The position numbers and the translations under genes were made by a program. Of a stretch of 64,000 nt of DNA, positions 37,366-50,392 are shown in pieces. The first letter of the stretch is position 1. Each line of letters opens with the position of its first letter. A model generated the notes under the pieces. It was not told where the DNA came from and did no database searches. It saw nothing but the letters and a program-made list of their open reading frames with translations. The DNA is from Auanema rhodensis. Lineage: Eukaryota > Nematoda > Chromadorea > Rhabditida > Rhabditidae. The stretch is from NCBI GenBank assembly GCA_964057225.1, contig OZ059896.1, positions 16,504,501-16,568,500 of the forward strand, in the 5' to 3' direction.

Positions 37366-37897
37366 GATATTGTATTACGATATTTTTTATTAATCACCGC
37401 AATCGCCCCTCTGGGCATATGCTTCGAGGGGTTTGGGTTAATGTGTCTTTCTGGAACTCTACCAGTCAAAACTAGTAAGTGTTTGATATATAAATGTTCG
37501 CCATACATATAAAATAAATGTGAAGTGCAGTGTGAATCAACTCTCATGGAAAAGCTTATTGGCACCATTATGAAGCCATCTTGTGCAACATTTTACTCAA
37601 ATGAAGATAACCCAGTCGTACATCATTTAACAAAAGAACGTCATTATACTAATATAACAACAAGAGGATGTGATTTTATAAAATGTTTGGTAAGTATTTT
37701 CATATAATTTGTTTAATTTATAATTTTTAAAATGAATTTAGTTTATTAAAAATGGTTGTGCTGTTCAATATGATGGAAAAACATGTTGCTGTAGTACTCA
37801 TTATTGTAATTCACATCAAAGTTTACTATCATACACACCGTTCTTTATAGTATTTCTAAATTTTTTTATTTTCATGATATTATCAATAGAAATATAA
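37363..37897 (+). CDS. Ly6/ET-module-like cysteine-rich surface protein
   Basis: There are three coding exons, 37363-37474, 37526-37689 and 37742-37897, joining to give 143 aa. A signal peptide covers roughly residues 1-20 (DIVLRYFLLITAIAPLG). The mature part holds ten or so cysteines. It includes a MCLSG start and ends in the signature KTCCCSTHYCNS (residues 105-116), the C-C-x-x-x-x-C-N ending typical of three-finger Ly6/uPAR and nematode ET-module proteins. A potential N-glycosylation site NIT is present. Residues about 119-141 are strongly hydrophobic with only a short end, so this is either a membrane anchor or a GPI-attachment signal. The acceptor used at 37525/37526 (TGAAG) is weak, but the stronger-looking TGCAG five bases on would give an immediate stop. 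Function unknown; the family includes receptor modulators. Confidence 0.82.
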
Positions 37898-38707
37898 TTA
37901 CATATGTATCTATTGAGTGAATCATCATAGAAAGTTTGATTCAACTTGTTTTTTCATCTTTTCATAATCAATATTTGTGCATACATAAAATGATCAAATA
38001 TCAGTTCTAATCTTCATTTAAATTTTTATATTTTTCAAGTTTTAAGTTTCTTTTTTTATCTGAAGATGTTTGAGTTTCATCGTATATGACTTAGTTACTA
38101 TATGCTATTTTATATTTTTTAGTTGATTACTAGCATAGTATAGTTAGTATAGATGTATTACATTCAATTTTATTTTTTTTTTAAATAATAAACAAATTAT
38201 TTTCAAATGATGATCTGATTAATATTACAAAAAAAAATATAAAAAATCATTATGATAATTTAAAATTAGAAAGTAATAGGTAACAAAACAATCGATATAT
38301 TGGTCACAAATTAAAAAAGAAATGGAGCAAAATGTTCAATAAAAAAAGTAAAAAGACGCCTATATTTGGAGATTTTAAAGTAGAAAATTGACTAAAATAT
38401 TCAAAAATAATAATAAATCACAGGCATAAATACGTCATGAAAACATAATATATTCTTTATACAATTGATGTGTAACTTCTCTTGGGTCGTTCTTTAGAAC
38501 CGTTTAGAATTTTCTGTTTTTTTGTAAATTTAGCGGAAAAAAAGGAAAAAATTGACTGAAAGCTATTAGTGATCGACATATTGGCATATAAGGCAATTAA
38601 ATCAACATCGGGGTTTTGTCTTTTGTTTTCTCTTCGTAAAGATATTGGAATACTTTGATGAGGTTTGTAGTTTTGGTCTACTTCAACAGAAGAAGCATTA
38701 CTGTCGT
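37898..38707. other. Convergent intergenic region
   Basis: AT-rich sequence separates the stop of the Ly6-like gene (+) and the stop of the DSL-like gene (-). An AATAAA at 38187-38192 (+), about 290 nt past the stop, is a plausible poly(A) signal for the Ly6-like gene. No other feature was seen. Confidence 0.5.
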
Positions 38708-41431
38708 TTAGACGACTTGGCTTCTACTTGGTCTCATTGGCACATCATTGCTGAAGCTTGTATCTCGTGTATCATTTAAAGTTGAATTCTGCTGCGGTTG
38801 AGTAGGAACCATCGGACGACGAAGTGCTGATTCTGAAAAGTCTATATTGAATATTATGAAAACAAAAGTTTGATAGTATTGATAAAACAGGTCAAAACTG
38901 CACTCTACAAGCAATTTTTGAAACAAAATACTTAGTAAGTGAGAGAGGGAGATCATATATGTTTGAATAAATAAAGAAGGCTTTTTGCTTTTTTTTGGGT
39001 AAAATTAGTTAAAATTAGTTGAATAAGAACTTAAAAGTATTTTACATATGGATAGGATATATGCACACAGTCACACACGTTGGAATCTTATATCTATTTT
39101 GGCATTTTTTCAAAAACCAAAAAAAAACAGAAAGAAGGGGAAAAACTAAAACTTTGTGTGCATACACTCACTCATACAGTCGTCGTCTTTGTTTGATAGG
39201 GGTCTGAAGAGGCGATGGAACTACTCAGAATACTATTTTACAGAAGTAAAAAAGAAAATTCAAACTAACTCATTGGTCTTGTATCTAAACTTGGTGGCTG
39301 AGATCGTGGTTGTGGTGTTGGAAGATCATTTGCTTGATAGCCAGCCTAAACACATAAGTTAAACCTTTTATGATATTTTACTTGAACAATTTTTTATAAT
39401 AATGTAGTTGAAACATACCTTAATCAGCGGTTGAGAGCTAGCACTATACATTTCACTATCTTTAGGTTGACGGCTTCTTCTTAAAAAAAATAAATAAGAA
39501 GTGAAAAAATGAACAAAAAAAAGGAAAAAAAAAAGGTTTTTGATTAACAAAAATGTTAATTTTATTTATTAATTAGTACTTATATATAGTTATATAGTGT
39601 ATAGTTTATATATGTATATGTGATTTGATTTAGTATTCACTATGTGATGTTAAATGCTTATGAAAGTGCTACACTACAACAACCTACTCTAATATGAATT
39701 TGCGAAGTCCAAATAAGACTTCATCACTAAAACTGAATACAATAAACTATTAAGTTTGAAAATTATGCTTTTAGGTGTAAAACAAAGTTTGAATATATAA
39801 AACTTACAAGATACAAGCTAATACTAAAGCCAATAAGAAAAGAATGAGCAGAATTCCACATATAACTCCTAAGATAATGGTAGCAGTTCTGTATCCTGTA
39901 TCAACTACTCCCTAAAACATAAATATCTGTTGTCATTCTTTAAAGCTTAAAACTTACAGCATTTTTGGGATCTAATACATTGCCAGTATCATCTTGACAG
40001 TACGTATTTTCACGAATACCCCATGGACAAGCCTTGCAGTTGTCAACCTGAACAAGTACTTTTAAAAATTGAAATGTTCATAAAACATTAAAAGATTTTG
40101 AAGTTACTACAAATTAGAAATAAAATACTACAGTAGATTCAAGGTCAAATATTATCATTTTGAAGTTTTAAAGAAAAAAAATAATAAAATTTGCAGAAGC
40201 TTGTATAAATGTTTTGACTTGAAAGCACTTTGTACGACATAACAAGATAATTTAGATTCTAATCCCCAAGGTTATTATGGCTTTTACGCTTGAAAAGGCT
40301 ATAAATGAACTTCTTACCTGGCCATTACCACTGTATGAACAAACACTGAAGAAGGACGTTTTTTTAGATCGGCAAGCAGCAACGGCGGAATTAATGGTTG
40401 ATGGTGTACAAGACATATCACAGTCAGGTCCAATCAAGCTTCCGGTGCAGGCAACAGAATAGGAAAGTGTAAGTCTGAAAACATATGAGATATGAATATA
40501 GTTAATAATATTTTCTTATTTCAGTACTTTGTTTTCAGAAGTTTTCCTTCGTAGCTTTGCTGTTGGTTCATATTCTGAACACCACCGACAGCAGGCAGAA
40601 CGTTGTTCAGAGGAACAACAAATGTGTCAACATGGACCACACTTTCAACAAATGTAGGAGATCCGTCAGCTTGACTGATTACAGGTCCAAAATGATGAAC
40701 CATAATATCAATGGCAGACTGCAAATAATATTTTATTAGTCAATCTGGAACAGGAGATTTCTCTTACTGGCTTTGAAGGCAATTGAACAACATAACTCTG
40801 ATCCCAACGGTTTTCAGTACTGAGACTGTTGGCAGGAGGAAGTTGACCATTGATAAGAGTGCTGAAGCCAGTTGACATATATCTTACCGAACTACTATAA
40901 ACAAATTTTATAGAAATGTATTTGAATCAGTTTGTTTCGTACTCTGGAGAACTAACGATGAAGGAGAAGCCGAATTTGCAAAGTGGTTCTGTATTGAGGT
41001 AAGCGCATTTGAATCCACTTGGACAAATGCAGGTATTTCCATTATTCAAAGCAGAATCTGGGTTACTGTAACCTCTAAGTTGGAACTGAATTGTTACGCC
41101 ATCAGTTGGGTTAATACCATTCTGAAAATATTATTTTTGAACTTTAGATATAAACAAATCTTAATTGTATAGACTTCTATCAAATCATACAATAAGGATC
41201 AATTAAATGATTTTCATTTTTTCATTTTCATTTTGAATCCTATTTCATGTAATTTGAAAAACTTTGTTTTCTTCTTGAAGTCAAGTTCAGAATATATTTA
41301 AAACTTACTGTTGTTTGATTATATGGTGTTAATACTTGATTAAGTACGCTTCTTTGCTGATTGAACTGTTGTTGCTGGTTATTTCCAGGCTGAATCTGCT
41401 GTTGATTTTGTCGTAGCTGCTGTTGTTGCGG

Positions 41432-41465
<34 letters not shown>

Positions 41466-41638
41466 CCATAATTATTCATATAATTATTATTATTCTGTTG
41501 TTGTGGTTGATATTGATTCATTTGATTGCCCTGATACTGATTGCCACTTCGTTGACCATTCGGATTCATCTGCTGCTGATTATACTGAGCAGTTATAAGC
41601 GTGGCACATATGCCTAATGCTAATATCCTGATGATCAT
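38708..41638 (-). CDS. DSL-like (Delta/Serrate/lag-2-like) type I membrane protein with poly-Gln N terminus
   Basis: The minus-strand exons are 41638-41309, 41121-40943, 40894-40768, 40718-40528, 40474-40318, 40047-39958, 39911-39808, 39479-39419, 39345-39270 and 38841-38708. The phases join to give 482 aa. Order: signal peptide (1-18); Gln/Asn-rich low-complexity region with a Q11 run (about 20-105); an MNNL-like part (VTIQFQLRGYSNPD, then CICPSGFKCAYLNTEPLCKFGF); then a cysteine block at 285-335. Its first four cysteines, C285-x8-C294-x3-C298-x11-C310, have exactly the spacing of the DSL domain of Notch ligands; the last ones are spaced slightly wider. One transmembrane helix follows (about 367-393), then a cytoplasmic tail of about 90 residues rich in Pro, Ser, Gln and Arg, ending SRSQVV. 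No EGF repeat is present. A Notch-ligand-related role is inference from spacing and order; it could instead be an unrelated nematode receptor. Acceptor-like AATTTATAG lies three bases before the ATG. Confidence 0.75.
41431..41465. repeat. CAA/CAG trinucleotide repeat (poly-Gln)
   Basis: A GTT trinucleotide run on the + strand encodes a run of Gln on the minus strand inside exon 1 of the DSL-like gene. It is mostly CAA with few CAG, and is likely length-variable between strains. Confidence 0.9.
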
Positions 41639-44600
41639 AGTCTATAAATTGAAAAAAAATATTATTACAGATTGAAAAATCAATTAAGCATGTATAGTTT
41701 AAGAAGTAAATTTATAAAATCAAATAAAAACGAAATACGAAAAAATTTAAAAACAAATAAAAAAGAAAAAACGCCAACAAACTGTGGCGCAAATACAAAA
41801 ATGTGAAACGTCGATTAAACTTGATACTTGCAGCTTAAAAAAATGTTGTAAATATGCTGCAAATTCTAGAAGAATTATTTTTATTATTATGGTCAAAGGT
41901 TAAAAAAGTTTTTTTGTTGATGATTCAAGCAAGCAAGCAATTTATTGATTGGTTATCTTATCTATTATATCGTAATACCAGAACAAATAGATCGTTTAAA
42001 CACATTGATAGATGGAGGGTGTGCCTCGACACACTCTAACAACCTAATATGGAAGAGGCAACATACAACTCAATCTTATATATGATAGAAGCATATTGCT
42101 GATTTAAGCAAAAACTACAATCTACTATATACAAGGCAAGAAATTACTGATTGAAGATAAATCGACAGTAAGCTCGAATAAAGCTCGAGAAAAGGAGAGA
42201 AAGTTGGCATGAATGGTAAAAGCTGAGTTTTTCATCACATCTATGTGATCAGTTGATAGTTCCGGTCGGAATCGTATCATGTAAGGACGTAAAAGAAATC
42301 CTAGATATTTGAATCCGAGATCAATACAGCACAATTGGATCAAACGGAATGAATCACAATCAATACAAAATGATTTTTTCTCATTTCTTAATGCTTAAAA
42401 CCATTCCGCTATTCTGACTATACATGCATACATGCATACATGTGAGATGTATTCATCTATTACACTTATCTATCTATCTATCAATATCTATATATATATA
42501 TGATATAGTTATATAAAATATATAAAAAATTATTATTTAAATCAATAATCCTTTAAAGAAAATTGAAATAATACAAATAATGAAGGATAATGAAGAAGCA
42601 TATTACATTGTATGAATTGTGTTGACTGGTAATGGTAAGGTAATAAAACTAATCAGTAACTATGTATATAATATTTCATTTAAAAATTAAATAATTTTAA
42701 ATTAAAATAAAAGAATATACATATATAGTTATATAGATAGTTATATATATAACTATAACTAACATATAAATTATTAATTGGAGTAATAGTTAAGAAATTA
42801 ATATTTCACTCAAATAATCATCAAACACTGCTTCATCTATAGATAGTACTGATGATATATATTGGTTGATGTGTATATATGAATATGCTTTCAGTTCCTC
42901 AGAATAATCGGAATGACAAAGCATTATTGGCGTAGGTGGTATCTACATGGTAAAAGCATCATTGACGCCTTCAGTCGATTGCACGACATGAGACTCAGCC
43001 AGCTGAGTCATACATACGCCGACGGCCTGCGACAACCGTTGGACTCCATCATAACGATGAGAAGGTGCAGAAAGAAAAGATGAGGGAAAATAAGAAAACG
43101 AAAAAGTAGAAGAGGACAACGATATTGACGATGATGCAGAAGAGGAAGAAAAAGAAGACAACGATCAACGATGAAGAAGACAGGTGAAGACGTTGAGGAT
43201 GTGATGACTTAAGGGCAACACTCGATTATTTGTGAGAAGTAACTGTTGATTCATTGAAAATACAAGAAAAAGTACATGTAAGAATAGAGGTTCATATAGA
43301 AAAGATGAAAATTCCAAAAGATTTATCTTTCAATTCAACTTATCAGTTTAAGCATTTTCAAAATGAGTTTTAGTGCTTTTGAAATATGAAAAACTAGAAA
43401 TACTATATAGAATATTAATATATTGATTTAAAAGTATCAACTACAATTATAAATTTGATTAATTATGAATATTTATTAAATTTAAATAAATAATGCTTAA
43501 AACTTGTTAAGATAATGACAAAAAAAAAGAAAAAATAACATAAAACAGCCAATAGTACAAAATAAGAAATAGAAAAAATATATAGAAAGATGATGATGTA
43601 CTAAGAGTTATAGAAAAGTAGAAATGCACGAATAACTATTTATGTTTCAATTATTGTCATTCTTAAGATTACGAATACCTTATGTCAATATCAGCTAGTG
43701 TCTGCTTTACTAAAAAAGTTTTTTTTTCAAAACATTGACGTAAATATTGATCAGAAATTGTGCGTCAAAATCATTTCGTAGTCATAGGGAGAAGAGAAAT
43801 ACGGAAAACTTCTGAGCAATGTGAACTGAATCATCAACAGTTTCAAGCATTGTGGTATGTTGAGAGGTGTTGGAGGAAGATGGGCAACGAGATAAGCAGT
43901 TTCATTCATACGACTGGATGGTAGGCTTTTCTTTATTTTGGACTATGATTTTGACAAATTGAGGAAAAAACAGCTTGTGAGGATAGTGCTTGGTGTCAGG
44001 TTAGTGGCATAGTAAGACAACTCATTAGCATCTATTTGCTTAGAAAGGGACTTTGTGGGAAACAGAAGCTAAGAAAGGTCGTCTACGGTCAGCAGACAAG
44101 ACACCGAAAAACGAAAACAAATTAGCTGAAATCAATGATTTTCGGTTTATTTTTTTAAACAAAACTGTGATTAAGAAGAAATAAATAGAACAAGGGATGT
44201 TGAAGAGAGAAAGCTGATTGGGATTAGAATGAATGACGCAACCTGCTTAGTAGAGGAGGTTAGATGACTTGGATCATAATATATTGATGATGATGAACTC
44301 ATAGACAAAACAAACAGTCCAATGGGTCATACATGGGCATTCTATACAATTTCATAGCACTGGATTAGTTTTCCTTTGCTTGTTGTATGCATTTCGTTCG
44401 ATTTGATAAGAGTCGGTTCAAACTAAGATGCATGTATTTCAAGGTATTAGTTAGTAACCTCGGCCCTTTTGCCATAAATAACTTGAAGATCGTTTGCTTA
44501 TGTGTATATATAATCATAATGATAAAACTATTTTATAACAGCTCTTTATTGATAATATATAGTATATATTATATATAAAGAGAGAAAGAGAGAGAGAAAG

Positions 44601-47600
44601 AGATTGTTCTATACATTTGAATGAACATGAGAAGCAATGTAGACAAATAATATAGAATCTTATCAATTGTTATTATTATTATTATTGATATACATACATA
44701 TGTATATGCATATATGCTATACAAATCATTTGTGTATATGTATTCTATCAAATAATTCAAAATGTAAGAAATTATTTTTGATTTTATAAAAACTTTCAAA
44801 AGTTGCGTTGATAAACAGAAACCAAAGGTGAGGCGAAATAGAGAAACGCAATGAGAAGGAATTGTTTTTGTTTTTATTAAAACAAAGAAATAGAATGAAT
44901 ATTATTACTATTAAGTCATAGAAATATGATATTTCTGAATATATTGTCATTCTTTCTTTCTTTAACTTTATATTGAAACATACAAAGTGTGATATATAGT
45001 GTATGATGATTTCATAGTTACATACATAGATACATGTACATAGAGAAAGACATTGATGTACATCAGAATCTTTTCATTTTTGCTTTTCCTTGTCCGAAAG
45101 TTATCTTAAAGATGATTCAGAATATTGAAAGTTTTCTTCTATATTTGATATTTCAATAACTAATAAATACAAAAATTGACAGAAAGAAAGTGGGAGAGAA
45201 AGAATGAGAGAGAATTGAAAAACGAAAATCGGGATTGAAAATGTAAGGAGAATGGAAAGAATTGAGCAATTTTTATGAAAAGTTTGTATTAGAATACAAG
45301 CATTATAGTTCTTATTATCAAGTGTTATCACTCAGTAAAAATAAGAAATAAATGCTTATAATTAATTTGCAACCGAGTACTCTAGATTTGGAGAGAAAAA
45401 AATGATGAAAAATTAGAAAAAAACATATTATAATACACAAAATAATTAGAACTTATCTCGATTTTTCATATTTCAAACAAAGCAATCGTGTCTTCTTCGA
45501 TACAAACATAGAGGTTTTGATTCAAGCAGTTTTTCAACGATACTGTTTGCTCAGTTAGACCTTCAGGCACGATGATGAACAGCAAAATCAGGTGTTTCCC
45601 TTTGTTATTGAACTCCTTTTTCTTCATTTTCATTGTGTCATCAGTTTTTTTTATTTTCTTTAGTAAATTGAATTTAAAATATCGTACAGAGCTGAATAAT
45701 CGTTGAAAAGAAGAAGAAGAAGAAAAAGACAAAAAATAGGAAAATGATCATGATCATTTAGTGATAGAGTGACAACGAAAAGGTAAGAAATATAGAAAGA
45801 CGAGAATGAGATAGAGAAGACAAACGTAGGAGGAGATGGAGGCGGAGGGGAAAAAAGATAACAAAAAAGGTTTTTTTTATTTTAAAATAATTATGAAATG
45901 AATCTTTTTTTATAATTTATTTCAATAGTTTTTAAGATTTGTTATACATTTTAAGATATGACCTTTATTCATATGTTATACAAGCAAATAATAGTAGAAA
46001 GAAAATGCTAATATGACTAATTGTTTCAAAACAAATGCCATTACGATATTCAAAATAATTTTTTTTGTTTCTTTTGTGTATTGTTGCTACCTACTGCTAC
46101 TGACGTATGTTACGTGAAACTACACGTTTTATGCTAATTTCAACGTAAAAACGTGAATGAAGATTGAACATGTGAAAGTCATTTTCGACAATATACTTTA
46201 GCAGCAAACGGTTGATCATGAAAATATCAGAAAAGAAGGAAATGAAAAATATTAAGAATCATGAAATGATTAGAATCTTACTATGTGGTAATATAGGAAT
46301 AAATATATTTCAGCAATAAGATGGAAGAGAAAAAGATGTGTGAAGGAACATAGAAGCACTAAGCAATTGATTTCTGAGATGTGGGAGGAGTTGGAAAAGC
46401 TTTATTATCGTGTATCTTATATGATTCTCACCTTTCATCCACTTCTATGCCCTTTACCGTTCGAGACATCTTCATATCTTCAATACTATTATTGGCGACA
46501 ACCAGCTCTTTCCGGTTAGAGGGATTGAGAAGAAGAAGGAAAGAAGAGAACGGTAGCTACTTTGTTGTGAGAAGAAAAAGACAAGAGAGAGAGAGAGAAA
46601 GAGCCAGATAGTAGAAGAATAAGAGCTGGTAGTAAGGTATGCTAGACAGGTTAAATGGATATATAGGAAATATAACAGGAACATATAGTATAGATGAAGA
46701 GAATTGGTTGTTTGTTTAACTATCAGAATATGCATCCATTGGCTTTATTAAACCGTACTTGGCCAGTTTGTTAAGATGGTAGAGAAAATTGAATTGAAGA
46801 GAAATAAAGAGAAAACAGAGGAAAGAAAGTACAAGTATAAGGAGGTGAAGCATGAAGAGATACATTGCCATTCAGTTGGAACGATATCATCGATGTGAAC
46901 GATGTTGATGTTGACAAGGAAGGTGATGTGAACGATATGACGAAGAAAGAAAGAAGAGAAAGAGAGGTCGATTTGGCTTCTACTAGAATGTTGAATATCA
47001 ATCAAGGTACAAGATGGTTGATAGAGAGCGAATAACTCGATAGAGAGAATAGACAACGAGAGAAAGTTGTAAGAGAATAGGAAGAATAGATGTAATCCAT
47101 GATTGCTTAAGCAAATATCATGAAAACGAGCCAAACGAACAGTGATATTCACAAACAAAATTGTATTTCTTCACTATCTAACCTACACATTATTGTAGTT
47201 TTGCCTTATAAAATACTTTTTCTCTCTCTCTCTCTCTGTATCAGTTTACAATCTTGTTTTCCCCCATTAAATTGCAAAATGCTTATCTTACAGTCTCAAT
47301 TTCCTATTATTATATTCATCTTCGTTCATCTATTTCATCATTATTCATATCCTCATAATGATACGAGTACAAAAATCAAAAAAAAAAAAGAAAAAGAAAT
47401 AAACTAAGAATATAGGAAATTGAGAGGGAGAGAGAGATAGAAACATAATGTATGAAAAGGATTTGCTGAGATCTATTGAGCTCTATGTCTTGTATCTCAT
47501 CCAATTTCATATTATTTCCGTTGTGACCTGAAAATCATTAAACAAACAATCTTTTATCTTTTGCATAGACAGGATATATAAAGGAAATACTTATTTCATA

Positions 47601-48333
47601 TAGTTAATAAATCAAGAAAAGAATATAACTAACTAACAACTTCATTAACTATGCAAACTATATGTATATTTTCTCAATAAACACATATATCTATACATAG
47701 ATGATATGTACCATGCATATGTATATGTAAAGAAGTCATGCTGCTTACCATTCTAACTATATTATTATATCAATATTTATACAATAACTATATATAAATA
47801 GAATATTATAAATATAAGAAAATTTCTTAAAATTTGAACTTAGAAATGAGCTGAATTAGTTGATGAACAATGATGGACAGAGTAAAGAAGATGATTAACA
47901 AATAAAAAATTTGATTGTTTTCTGTCGATAATTTCATTCGAAAATATATATTTCACTATATTTCAAAATAAAATATAAAATTGTATGAAAATGTTGTCTT
48001 GTTGATTGAAAAGATTTGAAAAATAATTTGAAATCAAGAAATTTTAGAAAAAAAAAAAGCTGAAACATCGTTGGGTGTGGTTAGGATGAATGTAAGATGG
48101 AAGAATTTTGATAAAAAATGGTTTAGATTGAAAACACATCTTGGGAAGAGAATGAAGATGAAATCATTTCAGGATATACTTGGATGTTCTTTTTTGGATA
48201 GAAGGGCAAGTCCAAGAATGAAATCTTTTTAGAAAGAAAGATTGCTAAAGACATTTTAGATTGAAGAACATGAATACCAAATTATAATTTTAGTTAATTA
48301 TATGCATAGTTAAAGAAAAGAGAGAAAGAAATA

Positions 48334-48339
<6 letters not shown>

Positions 48340-48385
<46 letters not shown>
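48340..48385. repeat. (GA)n microsatellite
   Basis: A pure GA run of about 45 nt is flanked by looser GA-rich sequence. Confidence 0.95.
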
Positions 48386-48389
<4 letters not shown>

Positions 48390-48791
48390 GTTAAAGTTGA
48401 AAAGGTATTTAACTATATATGAAGGACATTGTAAGTTTTTAAGAACTGAGGCAAAACCTTGAGCTGAATGGATTTGGATGCCTAAAAGTATCGGAATCTA
48501 TGGGTCACACATACACAGTGCTGACCGTGTGAACCTTTGAGTTCTGAATATGTAAAGGCAATGTATTGGCAGACGGTTTTGTATAGTTTATACGAGTAAA
48601 TAGATGTTGAGATATAGCTGTATTGAAGGTTAAGGCTGGTACTGAAATATGGTTTGATGATTCAGATGTGAGCTGATTCACCAATTCTATGAAGAATATA
48701 TGAAAGAAGATTAAGAATAATTGCTTGTAGTGACCATATTGAAGTAAATGACTATGATGATGTCACGAAGTGCTCTGTTAAAGATTAGGAA

Positions 48792-48795
<4 letters not shown>

Positions 48796-48859
<64 letters not shown>
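48796..48859. repeat. (GA)n microsatellite
   Basis: This is a near-pure GA run of about 60 nt. Confidence 0.95.
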
Positions 48860-48863
<4 letters not shown>

Positions 48864-48908
48864 GAAGATAAGAGAATAGAGAGAGAATGAGGAAGATAAG
48901 AGAATAGA
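48853..48908. repeat. 28-bp tandem duplication
   Basis: Two adjacent copies, period 28 nt, contain AATGAGGAAGATAAGAG, directly following the GA microsatellite. This is probably a replication-slippage product. Confidence 0.85.
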
Positions 48909-49177
48909 GAGGTAGGTACTAGAAGAAAATGTTTTGAGAAAGAGGGTGGAGAGATTCAAGATGGAATGGCAATGTAAACTCAAGCTGGTTATAATGTGTT
49001 CATGATGACGAAGAGTGAGGATGATGATAATGAAAGACTTTAGGTGAGGAGTCTCAGGTATCATCCATGACTAACCTATTTGCAAAGAACGGGATTAAGA
49101 TGCGAGACGGGCCGTATAAGGAAACAGGCCTCATCTGTCCGGTCGTAGGCCGGAACGACATCATTCGAAAGGCTTAC

Positions 49178-49397
49178 CTTTTGATGTTGTTGGTTATATG
49201 CCTGATGTGTGTTTGTTGTCGGATTGTGTATTCAAGGTATGTACGCCATCATCGTCCATCGTTGATCTGTCATCAAGACGAGAACAAGCTGTATGAGCGA
49301 GCCGGATGTATGGTTTGGCAAATAGTCCAGCAGATTTATGTCTTGTCTTCTCTGTCTGCACTATCGGACCGTATGTTCTATACATACGGTTATATAA
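49178..49397 (-). other. Candidate promoter and first exon on the minus strand
   Basis: TTATATAA at 49397-49390 reads as a TATA box on the minus strand, followed by GC-richer sequence and then a strong splice donor AAAAG|GTAAGCC at 49178/49177. The next strong acceptor in front of a start codon on this strand is AATTTATAG before ATG 41638 of the DSL-like gene, about 7.5 kb away. The stretch also has an open frame of 63 codons on the minus strand (49385-49194) and 118 codons on the + strand (49067-49423), neither of which I recognise. The whole call is inference. Confidence 0.3.
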
Positions 49398-49451
49398 GGT
49401 ATATTATAAGATATGATGCATAATATGTTTAGAAGAGTCATGATTGTATTA

Positions 49452-49489
49452 AAGAGAAAGAGAGAGGGAGAGAGAGAGAGAGAGAGAGA
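49452..49489. repeat. (GA)n microsatellite
   Basis: This GA dinucleotide run has one GGG interruption. Confidence 0.9.
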
Positions 49490-50392
49490 AAACATAGATA
49501 TCTATGAATGTATACATGAATCAAGGTAATTATGCTTTGATGAGAAGAAGAATAAAAGGATTAAAAATATATTTTTATGAATGAATAAGACTATTTTCTT
49601 TGTATTTTATTCATTTTTATTGATTAGTCAATATTAAAAATGTGTTTTCTTATATTTGACAATCAAGCTTTGATCTTTATAATAGGAAAATAGAACGGAA
49701 TATTGTAGTAATCAAGGAAATATTTTAAGAAACTCAAAAGCATTTGAGATTTCAGAGAAAATTGAATCAGTTTTCTTTTACAGTATTCCTACAGTAATAT
49801 TCTCAATCAAATTTAATTCATTTCGTGTTTTTTCGTTTAAAATTTGTTCTCAACTTCAAAACTTCTCAACATTTATGCTCATCAGCTTTTCCTTCATCGC
49901 TAAAAATTTAAGAGATTAAGAGAAATAGAGAGAGAGTGAGAGAGAGACAGAGAGGGAGGGAGAGAGAGAGAAATCTTTCTAATATTCTTTGTGGATATTT
50001 AATTATTTGTGTCCAGTCGAAATTATAATGAAAGGAATGAAAATCAGACAACCTAAACAACCTTTTAAACAATCGAACGAACATGAAGATGATGATGATA
50101 ACGAAGAAGAATATTTTGAAGAGACTAAGCTTAAAACTTGAGCGGAAAGAACAAATATACAGATGTTTAAATGAATAAACATGATTAAAAGCTACTTACA
50201 TAGATGAACATTCAAATATTTAGAAGGAAAATCTTTTTTTTTTCATTTTAAATGCACAATAATACGAATTGTTACAATAAAAATAGAAAATGTAATGATT
50301 CAATCAAAATAAATTCAAACTAAATTAATAATTATATAATGATTAATTTCAAAAATTCATTAATATAATAATAAATAAATAAAATAAAATAA

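Noticed and set aside
41423-41617. 64-codon + strand Leu/Ile-rich frame
   Set aside because: Antisense shadow of the poly-Gln/Asn exon of the DSL-like gene.
42737-42756. Perfect 20-bp palindrome ATAGTTATATATATAACTAT
   Set aside because: Composed of AT-rich simple sequence common in this genome; no terminal repeats or flanking duplication to suggest an element.
48711-49064. 117-codon minus-strand Ser/Leu-rich frame
   Set aside because: Produced by the GA microsatellite read on the other strand (Ser-Leu repeat).
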